20,644 nucleotides of DNA from UPXZ01 sp964541615 (GTDB lineage: Bacteria; Bacteroidota; Bacteroidia; Bacteroidales; Paludibacteraceae), in assembly GCA_964541615.1 (NCBI GenBank), contig CAZIRA010000037.1, forward strand, positions 1 through 20,644, given 5' to 3'. Made by a program: the position numbers and the translations under genes. The notes under the pieces were generated by a model. That model was not told where the DNA came from, did not search any database, and was given only the letters and a program-made list of their open reading frames with translations. Shown in pieces: positions 1 to 6,031 of this stretch. The first letter of the stretch is position 1; the number at the start of each line of letters is the position of its first letter.

Positions 1-79
1 TTCGACTTTATTTCATTAAAAGACTTTATTTTTGTAATGTGATTTTTTCATAGTATTAGATTTAAGGTTAACAAGGATT

Positions 80-110
80 GGTAGTCAAATTGACTACCTT
101 TCTTTTTTTT
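80..110 (+). terminator. Intrinsic terminator of an upstream unit
   Basis: GGTAGTCA (80-87) pairs perfectly with TGACTACC (91-98) around a 3-nt loop, and is followed by a T-rich tract (99-110) broken only by one C. This is a textbook plus-strand rho-independent terminator. The first 80 bases contain stops in all frames and no recognisable gene, so the unit it ends presumably lies to the left of the window. It isolates the DoxX-led operon from upstream transcription. Confidence 0.8.
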
Positions 111-255
111 CAACAAATCCATTTACCACTTCAGTTAATATAACTTTCTCTATTCATTATCAACTAATCCAGATTCTGCCCATGACTGGATTTTTCACTA
201 CAAATAAAACCACTTTTTTTTGAAAAATTCTGACTGCTAAACAATAAAAATTTAA
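111..255. other. AT-rich intergenic region with a second inverted repeat
   Basis: No coding potential is visible here. The only structure is an inverted repeat, AATCCAG (166-172) with CTGGATT (186-192), around a 13-nt loop and ending in five T residues (191-195). It could be a weak back-up terminator or an operator-like dyad upstream of the promoter at 256-263. The sequence alone does not decide between these. Confidence 0.35.
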
Positions 256-263
256 TATCTTTG
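256..263 (+). promoter_or_regulatory. Candidate Bacteroidetes -7 promoter box for the DoxX-led operon
   Basis: TATCTTTG matches the Bacteroidetes sigma-ABfr -7 consensus TAnnTTTG exactly. It lies about 49 bases before the ATG at 312 in an otherwise AT-rich region downstream of a strong terminator. The matching -33 element (TTTG about 19-21 nt upstream) is not clear: the nearest exact TTTG (219-222) is too far away. The placement and -7 match support a promoter, but the missing -33 keeps confidence moderate. Confidence 0.5.
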
Positions 264-271
264 CATCTAAA

Positions 272-289
272 ATGCTTTAAAAAAAGCAT
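272..289 (+). other. Hairpin at the predicted 5' end of the DoxX operon mRNA
   Basis: ATGCTTT (272-278) pairs perfectly with AAAGCAT (283-289) around an AAAA loop. If transcription starts about seven bases after the -7 box, this hairpin would form the extreme 5' end of the transcript. There is no T-run, so it is not a terminator. A stabilising 5' stem-loop is one possibility. Confidence 0.4.
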
Positions 290-311
290 ATTGCACAAAT
301 AGTATTTATTT

Positions 312-803
312 ATGATAAAAAAGTATTACAACAACTATAGTAATTCTCAGTTACTTTGGTTAGTCGTATTGAGAGTTACCATTGGTTGGTATTTTTTGTA
401 TGAAGGGCTGGCAAAACTCCTTTCTCCAGGCTGGACATCCTATGGCTACCTCATGGATTCGCACGGAATTTTCAGAAATGTATTTAAGGCTTTGGGGCAA
501 AATCAGGCACTGATGCCGATTGTGGATGCAATAAATATGTATGCGCTTGTCCTTATCGGATTGCTGCTGATCCTGGGATTGTTTGAAAAAATAGGATACA
601 TAGGTGCTGTTTCACTGCTTGGGCTTTACTATTTATCTCATCCTGCGTCATTGAATGCTTCTTATCTGCTTCCACCGGAAGGTTCCTATTTGTGGATTAA
701 TAAGAATATTGTGATGATGTGCGCCGCAATCGTGCTGATGGTTTTCCCCACAGCGAAACGGATAGGACTGGACAGATATATTTTTAAGAACAAAAAAGAT
801 TGA
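312..803 (+). CDS. DoxX-like integral membrane protein
   Basis: This 163-residue protein has four likely membrane helices at about residues 14-34, 75-92, 95-110 and 130-146. The first helix contains the DoxX-family pattern R-x3-G ... EGLAK (R21, G25, E31-K35). DoxX/DoxD proteins are small four-helix inner-membrane proteins; DoxD/DoxA form a thiosulfate:quinone oxidoreductase in Acidianus, but most bacterial DoxX homologues are uncharacterised redox-associated proteins. The ATG at 312 follows a candidate promoter. The stop codon lies 14 bases before the ATG of the next gene, an exported Gfo/Idh/MocA oxidoreductase, which suggests cotranscription. I infer that it may pass electrons from the exported oxidoreductases to the quinone pool, but no cofactor-binding residue can be assigned from the sequence. 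The family assignment is fairly secure and the function is not. Confidence 0.82.
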   Translation: MIKKYYNNYSNSQLLWLVVLRVTIGWYFLYEGLAKLLSPGWTSYGYLMDSHGIFRNVFKALGQNQALMPIVDAINMYALVLIGLLLILGLFEKIGYIGAVSLLGLYYLSHPASLNASYLLPPEGSYLWINKNIVMMCAAIVLMVFPTAKRIGLDRYIFKNKKD

Positions 804-817
804 GAGGACCGTACCCA

Positions 818-2473
818 ATGTCGACAATAGAAAATCAAGAAAACAAGAAAAATACTAAACCGGAAAATTCAGATCAACACATTTCCAATGGAAGACGTGA
901 AGCTCTGAAAACTCTTGCTACTGTGCCTGTGTTGGGTGCTATGGCATACGGTGTTTACAAAAAAACAAAACGCGAACGATCCAATCGGTTTGTTTCCGAG
1001 ATGTTTCACTTCCAGGAAAACCCTGAACCTGCGAAAATTTCCGACGGAGATGTTGTCAGATTGGGAATCATAGGAATAGGAATACGCGGTTTCGACCTGA
1101 TGCAGGCCATTGGTTTTACTACTCCGGAAAAAGTTCAGGAGCTGAAAGACGCTGCTAAAAGAAATTCAAAAGATACCCGATACAAAGATTTTGTAGAACA
1201 GGAGAATCTCAACATAAAAATCACTGCCGTCTGCGATATTTTTGACACATATGCCGAAAGAGCAATCAGTGCAGGTTCCAACATTCACCGTGAAGGGATA
1301 AACGGACAGTATGGCGGAAAACCAAAGCGTTACCTGAATTATAAAGATCTGCTGGCTGCACCGGATGTTGATGCTGTTATAATTGCCGCACCTGACCACT
1401 GGCACGGAACAATGGCTATTGATGCCATCAAAGCAGGCAAGCACGTATATGTGGAAAAACCGCTAACATGGACAGTACCAGAAACCTACGCTTTGAGAGA
1501 AGTGGTACGGAACAGTAAACTGGTTTTCCAGCTCGGGCACCAAAACCGACAGATTGAGACCAATAAACGAGGCAAAGAAATCATCGAGAAAGGGCTTTTG
1601 GGACCTGTCACGCTAATTGAAACCAGCACTAACCGCAACGACCCGAACGGCGCATGGGTTTACCCGATTCATGCCGATGCAAATCCCAAAACCATTGATT
1701 GGAAGCAGTTTGAAGGAGATCCAGACCGAGTAAAGGAATACATGGATTACATGACTTCAAAAGGGTTGGCGAAATTTGTCGGTCCTGACAGCCGCGATAA
1801 ATTCAGCCTTGAAAGATTCTTCCGCTGGCGTTGCTGGTGGGATTACAGCACAGGGTTGAGTGGCGACTTGCTCACGCACGAATTTGATGCTATCAACCAG
1901 ATGATGGGTTTGGGAATTCCTGATTCAGCAACTTCATCGGGTGGAGTATATTATTTCAAAGATGGAAGGACAGTTCCTGACGTGCTGCAGACAACATTTG
2001 AATACAAAGAAAAAAATCTATCTTTGCTGTACTCTGCGACTTTGGCCAGTCAATTCAACAGACCACGGAAATTCATGGGACACGATGCCACCATGGAAAT
2101 TGGAAATTCAATCACCGTTACCGTTGACCCGCAGTCTGAAAAATACAAGGACCAGATAGACAAGGGAATCATCAAGCCCGGAAAACCATTTTACAGCTAC
2201 ACACCCGGACAAAAAGACGTGGATGCGATTTCATCAGCCACACAGCTATACTTTGCAGAAAGAGGACTGCTCTATTCTTATGTGAACGGGAAAAGATACA
2301 ACACGACATTCCTCCACCTGAAAGAATGGATCGACTGCATCCGGACAGGACAGCAGCCATCCTGCGGAATTGAAGAAGGATTCCAGGAAGCAATAACCGC
2401 CCACATGGGTACACGTGCATACTTAGAAGGAAGAACGATGTATTGGGATGCAGAAAAGGAGGAGATTGTATAG
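818..2473 (+). CDS. Gfo/Idh/MocA family oxidoreductase with a twin-arginine-type leader (first copy)
   Basis: This NAD(P)-dependent sugar oxidoreductase has 551 residues from ATG 818. A longer reading from TTG at 800 would overlap the DoxX stop and is less likely. The leader has a 25-residue polar N-tail, then GRREALK (R26, R27), a hydrophobic stretch and a possible AMA cleavage site, followed by a basic patch. This resembles a Tat signal but lacks the canonical F after RRx. The Rossmann motif GIGIRG is at about 86-91, the EKP motif with the presumed catalytic lysine is K214, and GDLLTH supplies the Asp/His pair (D350, H354). It is longer than typical Gfo/Idh enzymes (330-450 residues), with an insertion between the two domains. 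Exported family members such as Zymomonas glucose-fructose oxidoreductase carry a tightly bound cofactor. The neighbours point to glycoside C3 oxidation, but the substrate cannot be read from the sequence. Confidence 0.85.
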   Translation: MSTIENQENKKNTKPENSDQHISNGRREALKTLATVPVLGAMAYGVYKKTKRERSNRFVSEMFHFQENPEPAKISDGDVVRLGIIGIGIRGFDLMQAIGFTTPEKVQELKDAAKRNSKDTRYKDFVEQENLNIKITAVCDIFDTYAERAISAGSNIHREGINGQYGGKPKRYLNYKDLLAAPDVDAVIIAAPDHWHGTMAIDAIKAGKHVYVEKPLTWTVPETYALREVVRNSKLVFQLGHQNRQIETNKRGKEIIEKGLLGPVTLIETSTNRNDPNGAWVYPIHADANPKTIDWKQFEGDPDRVKEYMDYMTSKGLAKFVGPDSRDKFSLERFFRWRCWWDYSTGLSGDLLTHEFDAINQMMGLGIPDSATSSGGVYYFKDGRTVPDVLQTTFEYKEKNLSLLYSATLASQFNRPRKFMGHDATMEIGNSITVTVDPQSEKYKDQIDKGIIKPGKPFYSYTPGQKDVDAISSATQLYFAERGLLYSYVNGKRYNTTFLHLKEWIDCIRTGQQPSCGIEEGFQEAITAHMGTRAYLEGRTMYWDAEKEEIV

Positions 2474-2564
2474 AAGGATGGATGACAGATGAAGATGAAT
2501 ACAGACAGAAAAAAAAACAAAGCAATCAGATAAGAAAAAACACTATTAATCTTAAAAAAAAATA
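2474..2564 (+). other. A-rich intercistronic leader between the two oxidoreductases
   Basis: This 91-base spacer holds no hairpin, no T-run and no clear -7 box. It is purine-rich (GATGACAGATGAAGATG-type) and then strongly A-rich just before the ATG at 2565, which fits the AU-rich ribosome-loading regions used by Bacteroidetes. Nothing here argues against read-through from the upstream gene. Confidence 0.4.
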
Positions 2565-4037
2565 ATGCCTATGTCAACAATGTCAAGAAGAAAATTCCTT
2601 AAAACCGGTGCGATTGCAGCTGCTGGTTTGACGGTAGTACCCTCATCGGTACTGGGACAAAAATTTGGTAGCACAGCTCCTAGCGACAAACTCAATATCG
2701 CAGGAATCGGAGTCGGTGGCCGTGGATTTGCAGTGCTGAAAGGAATGGAAAGCCAAAATATTGTCGGACTTTGCGATGTGGACTGGAAGTACAGCGACAA
2801 AGCTTTCAAGTACTTTCCCAACGCAAAAAAATATTTTGACTACCGTAAAATGTACGACGAAATCGGTAAAAGCATTGATGCCGTAGTAGTTGCAACCGCT
2901 GACCACGCTCACGCTATTGTAGCTGCTGATGCCATGACAATGGGAAAACACGTGTATTGCGAAAAACCATTGACTCACAGCGTATATGAATCCAGACTGC
3001 TTACCAATTTAACTGAAAAACACAAAGTTGCCACTCAGATGGGTAACCAGGGGTCATCCGGACCCGGAGTTCGTCAGGTGGTTGACTGGATCTGGGCTGG
3101 TGAAATTGGCGAAGTTCGCAAAGTAGAGGTATTTACCGACCGGCCCATTTGGCCGCAAGGACTTCCAATTCCAAGTCAAGCGCATAAAGTTCCAAAAACA
3201 TTGAACTGGGATCTATTTATCGGCCCTGCACCTTTCCGTCAATTCAATGAAATTTACCATCCATGGAACTGGCGCGGCTGGTGGGATTTCGGCACCGGAG
3301 CCCTTGGTGATATGGCTTGCCACATGATGCACCCGATTTTCAAAGCACTGAAATTAGGTTACCCTACCAAAGTTCAAGGAAACTCCACACTTCTTCTGAC
3401 CGACTGTGCACCAACGGCACAAACTGTAAAATACACTTTCCCTGCACGTGACAATATGCCTAAAGTTTCTATGCCTGAGGTGGAAGTTTATTGGTACGAC
3501 GGCGGAATTCAGCCGATGCGCCCGGAAGGTATGCCTGCCGGCAAAAACCTGAACGACGACGGCGGTGGCGTAATTTTTCACGGAACCAAAGATACGCTGA
3601 TCTGCGGCTGCTACGGTGTCAGACCCTGGCTTCTTTCAGGCAGAACTCCGGCTTCTCCAAAAACACAGCGCGAAGTGACCACTTCTCACGAAATGGACTG
3701 GGTGCGTGCTTGTAAAGAAGATGCTGACGACCGGACAGAGACTGCTTCCAGCTTCTACGAAGCAGGTCCATTCAACGAAATGGTAGTGATGGGAGTACTG
3801 GCAGTGAGACTTCAGGCTCTGAATCAGGAACTTCATTGGGATGGAAAAAACATGCGTTTTACTAATATCCCAACCGGTGCCACGATCAAAACCGTAATTG
3901 AAGATGGTTTCAAAATCACCGATGGTCACCCTACTTTCAACAAAACATGGACTGACGCTATTGATGCCAATGCATTTGCAGAAGGACTGATCAGACATAA
4001 TTACCGTGCAGGCTGGAATCTTCCTTCAATGCCATAA
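2565..4037 (+). CDS. Tat-exported Gfo/Idh/MocA family oxidoreductase (second copy)
   Basis: This 490-residue protein has a canonical twin-arginine signal, SRRKFLK (residues 7-13), then a hydrophobic core and a plausible cleavage site near residue 31. Start choice is open among ATGs at 2565, 2571 and 2580; all keep the Tat motif. The nucleotide-binding motif GIGVGGRG is at 47-54. The EKP motif (133-135) supplies the presumed catalytic K134, and GDMACH supplies D249 and H253, equivalent to the Asp/His pair of the family. Tat export means it folds and binds NAD(P) in the cytoplasm before translocation, as for glucose-fructose oxidoreductase. It is clearly diverged from the preceding paralogue, so the two probably differ in substrate or direction. 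With DUF1080 and TIM-barrel genes downstream, I infer a role in making or reducing 3-keto-glycosides in the periplasm. Confidence 0.88.
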   Translation: MPMSTMSRRKFLKTGAIAAAGLTVVPSSVLGQKFGSTAPSDKLNIAGIGVGGRGFAVLKGMESQNIVGLCDVDWKYSDKAFKYFPNAKKYFDYRKMYDEIGKSIDAVVVATADHAHAIVAADAMTMGKHVYCEKPLTHSVYESRLLTNLTEKHKVATQMGNQGSSGPGVRQVVDWIWAGEIGEVRKVEVFTDRPIWPQGLPIPSQAHKVPKTLNWDLFIGPAPFRQFNEIYHPWNWRGWWDFGTGALGDMACHMMHPIFKALKLGYPTKVQGNSTLLLTDCAPTAQTVKYTFPARDNMPKVSMPEVEVYWYDGGIQPMRPEGMPAGKNLNDDGGGVIFHGTKDTLICGCYGVRPWLLSGRTPASPKTQREVTTSHEMDWVRACKEDADDRTETASSFYEAGPFNEMVVMGVLAVRLQALNQELHWDGKNMRFTNIPTGATIKTVIEDGFKITDGHPTFNKTWTDAIDANAFAEGLIRHNYRAGWNLPSMP

Positions 4038-4055
4038 CAAATAAAAATAACACAT

Positions 4056-4063
4056 TAAATTTG
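4056..4063 (+). promoter_or_regulatory. Possible internal -7 box upstream of the DUF1080 gene
   Basis: TAAATTTG matches TAnnTTTG exactly and lies 29 bases before the ATG at 4093. No TTTG-type -33 element lies at the expected distance, and an AT-rich gap yields such matches by chance. It is recorded as a weak candidate for a secondary promoter. Confidence 0.22.
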
Positions 4064-4092
4064 ACAATTTAACAACAAAAAACCATAGAAAA

Positions 4093-4959
4093 ATGAAAAA
4101 AACTTTTTTATTTTTAAGCATATTTCTTATGAGTGCATTAGTTTCTACTTCCTGCAACAAAAAGGCTAACAAGGAAGAAAGCGAAGAAACAACAACAGCC
4201 GAGACGCCTGCTTACACAGTTGTAGAGAAACCACAAGTTGACCTTGCTGGATTTACAACGGATGCAGACGGATACATCGAAATTTTCAACGGTAAAGATT
4301 TCACCGGATGGCGTGGCTACGGCCAGGACAGCGTTCCGGGCAAATGGACCATTGAAGATGGAGCAATCAAATTCAACGGATCCGGAGGAGGTGAAGCACA
4401 GGACGCCGATGGAGGTGACCTTATTTTCAATTACAAGTTTAAAAACTTCGAACTTCTACTGGAATGGAAAACTTCAAAAGGTGGCAATTCAGGTATTTTC
4501 TATCTTGCTCAAGAAATCTCCACAACCGATAAAGACGGAAACGTGAAAATGGAACCTATCTATATTTCATCTCCGGAATATCAGGTGTTGGATAATGCTA
4601 ACCACCCTGACGCGAAACTTGGAAAAGACAATAACAGACAGTCTGCTTCACTTTACGACATGATTCCTGCCGTACCACAAAACCAAAAACCTTTTGGAGA
4701 ATGGAACAAGGCTAAAATCATGGTTTACAAAGGAACAGTTGTGCATGGTCAAAACGACGAAAATGTAGTGGAATACCACTTGTGGACTCCGCAATGGACC
4801 GAAATGCTTCAAGCAAGCAAATTCAGCCAGGAAAAATGGCCTTTGGCTTTTGAATTGCTGAACAACTGCGGCGGCCCGAACAGAGAAGGATTCATCGGAC
4901 TTCAAGACCACGGCGACGATGTCTGGTACAGAAGCATCAAAGTTAAAATTTTAGACTAA
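4093..4959 (+). CDS. DUF1080 / 3-keto-disaccharide hydrolase family lipoprotein
   Basis: This 288-residue protein has a lipoprotein signal peptide, with the STSC box placing the lipidated cysteine at C21. It is followed by a short acidic, Thr/Glu-rich linker that includes KEESEE. From about residue 58 the sequence is typical of DUF1080 (PF06439), a concanavalin-like beta-sandwich: FNGKDFTGWRG, the GGDLIFNYKFKNFELLLEWK stretch, a GGNSGIFY loop, and a WYRSIKVKIL end. Family members act on 3-keto-glycosides, by hydrolysis or by elimination across C1-C2. The preceding Gfo/Idh enzymes would create the keto group. The KEE after the cysteine resembles the lipoprotein export signal reported for surface lipoproteins in Bacteroidetes, so it may face outward, though it sits further from the cysteine than usual. 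The gene lies 55 bases after the oxidoreductase and is followed by a terminator hairpin. Confidence 0.87.
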   Translation: MKKTFLFLSIFLMSALVSTSCNKKANKEESEETTTAETPAYTVVEKPQVDLAGFTTDADGYIEIFNGKDFTGWRGYGQDSVPGKWTIEDGAIKFNGSGGGEAQDADGGDLIFNYKFKNFELLLEWKTSKGGNSGIFYLAQEISTTDKDGNVKMEPIYISSPEYQVLDNANHPDAKLGKDNNRQSASLYDMIPAVPQNQKPFGEWNKAKIMVYKGTVVHGQNDENVVEYHLWTPQWTEMLQASKFSQEKWPLAFELLNNCGGPNREGFIGLQDHGDDVWYRSIKVKILD

Positions 4960-4969
4960 TCAATGACTC

Positions 4970-5008
4970 AAAAACAGGCATTTCTGCACAAGGAATGCCT
5001 GTTTTTTT
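4970..5008 (+). terminator. Intrinsic terminator between the DUF1080 and TIM-barrel genes
   Basis: AAAAACAGGCATT (4970-4982) pairs perfectly with AATGCCTGTTTTT (4994-5006) around an 11-nt loop, and the T-run continues to 5008. It starts 11 bases after the DUF1080 stop and ends 15 bases before the preferred ATG (5023) of the next gene on the same strand. Partial termination would lower expression of the TIM-barrel gene relative to the upstream genes. The A-tract on the other side also allows termination in the opposite direction. Confidence 0.8.
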
Positions 5009-5022
5009 ATAAAAGTAATACC

Positions 5023-5907
5023 ATGATAAAAAAAACATCATTCATTCTGATGATACTCTGCCTGTTTTCGATAAGCGCTTTTTCACAGAAAAAAGGCGCT
5101 GCAGTGAAAAAATCCAACAAAAATGTGTATCTCCAGCTTTATTCGGTCAGAGAAGATATTAAAAAAGATTTCAAAGGAACTATTGCAGCTGTGGCAAAAG
5201 CGGGTTACACCGGCATTGAAGCGGCCGGATACAGCGATGGAAAATTCTACGGATTGACTCCTGCCGAGTTCAAAAAAGAGCTCAATGCTGTAGGAATGAA
5301 AGCACTTTCATCACACGCAGGACAGTCGTTGGCAGAAAATGTACAAGACACCGACTGGAAATCTGTTTGGGAATGGTGGGACACAGCTATAGCAGCACAC
5401 AAAGCAGCCGGCATGAAGTACATCGTTACAGCCTGGATGCCTACTCCCAAAACGCTGGCCGACCTGAAAGTTTATTGCGATTACTACAACAAAGTGGGAG
5501 AAAAATGCAACGCTGCAGGTTTGAGATTCGGCTATCACAACCATGACTTTGAATTCAACAATATTGAAGGCGAACTGATGTATGATTTCATGCTGAAAAA
5601 CACCGATCCTGCAAAGGTCTTCTTCCAAATGGACGTGTATTGGACTGTAATGGGTAGAAAAGGGCCGGTTGACTACTTCAATGAATATCCCGGCAGATTT
5701 GAAATACTGCACATTAAAGACAATAAGGAACTTGGCCAAAGCGGCATGGTGGGATTTGACGCCATTTTCAAAAACACAGCAAAAGCCGGTGCAAAATACA
5801 TGGTGGTGGAAGTTGAGAAATACAACTACGAACCATTGAAAAGCATTAAGCTAAGCTATGATTATTTGAACACCAATCCGCTTTTCAAAGCAGATTACTC
5901 GAAATAA
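5023..5907 (+). CDS. Exported sugar phosphate isomerase/epimerase-like TIM-barrel protein
   Basis: From ATG 5023 this is a 294-residue protein with a clear Sec signal peptide (basic MIKK start, hydrophobic core, cleavage near AFSQ at 19-22). A longer in-frame start at 4963 would bury the signal peptide and be transcribed through the terminator hairpin, so I reject it. The body is an AP-endonuclease-2-like TIM barrel (xylose isomerase-like family). Probable metal ligands are in YHNHDFEF (H172, H174), QMDVYW (D204), LHIKD (H230) and VVEVEKY (E263). Relatives include sugar epimerases, isomerases, and dehydratases or hydratases of keto-sugars. Its place after two exported oxidoreductases and DUF1080 suggests that it processes the sugar released from a 3-keto-glycoside. 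The exact reaction is unknown. A convergent terminator follows. Confidence 0.85.
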   Translation: MIKKTSFILMILCLFSISAFSQKKGAAVKKSNKNVYLQLYSVREDIKKDFKGTIAAVAKAGYTGIEAAGYSDGKFYGLTPAEFKKELNAVGMKALSSHAGQSLAENVQDTDWKSVWEWWDTAIAAHKAAGMKYIVTAWMPTPKTLADLKVYCDYYNKVGEKCNAAGLRFGYHNHDFEFNNIEGELMYDFMLKNTDPAKVFFQMDVYWTVMGRKGPVDYFNEYPGRFEILHIKDNKELGQSGMVGFDAIFKNTAKAGAKYMVVEVEKYNYEPLKSIKLSYDYLNTNPLFKADYSK

Positions 5908-5925
5908 CTCAGGTTTCTTAAAAAA

Positions 5926-5967
5926 AACAAAACCCCTTCTTACACGCTTGAAGGAAGGGGTTTTGTT
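5926..5967. terminator. Bidirectional terminator between convergent operons
   Basis: AACAAAACCCCTTC (5926-5939) pairs with GAAGGGGTTTTGTT (5954-5967), a perfect 14-bp stem. On the minus strand the stem is followed by a run of T residues (complement of the A-run at 5920-5927), a strong terminator for the PL8 operon. On the plus strand the stem itself ends in TTTTGTT, so it likely also stops the TIM-barrel transcript. It lies between the stop codons of two tail-to-tail genes. Confidence 0.85.
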
Positions 5968-6031
5968 AAATTTAGTGAGAAATTCAACTTTTAATCAACG
6001 GTTTAGGAATTACGAAACGATTAGTTGTCGT

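Noticed and set aside
219..222. TTTG as the -33 element for the promoter at 256-263
   Set aside because: The spacer of 33 bases is far longer than the 19-21 expected.
800..817. Upstream TTG start that would extend the first Gfo/Idh/MocA protein and overlap the DoxX stop
   Set aside because: ATG at 818 in the same frame gives a normal protein; the six extra residues add nothing recognisable.
2172..2525. Minus-strand open frame across the end of the first oxidoreductase gene
   Set aside because: It is antisense to a well-supported gene, has low-complexity composition and no domain or signal; it is a reading-frame shadow.
5311..5739. 142-codon antisense frame within the TIM-barrel gene
   Set aside because: The plus-strand protein has conserved metal ligands and a signal peptide; the antisense frame shows no recognisable features.
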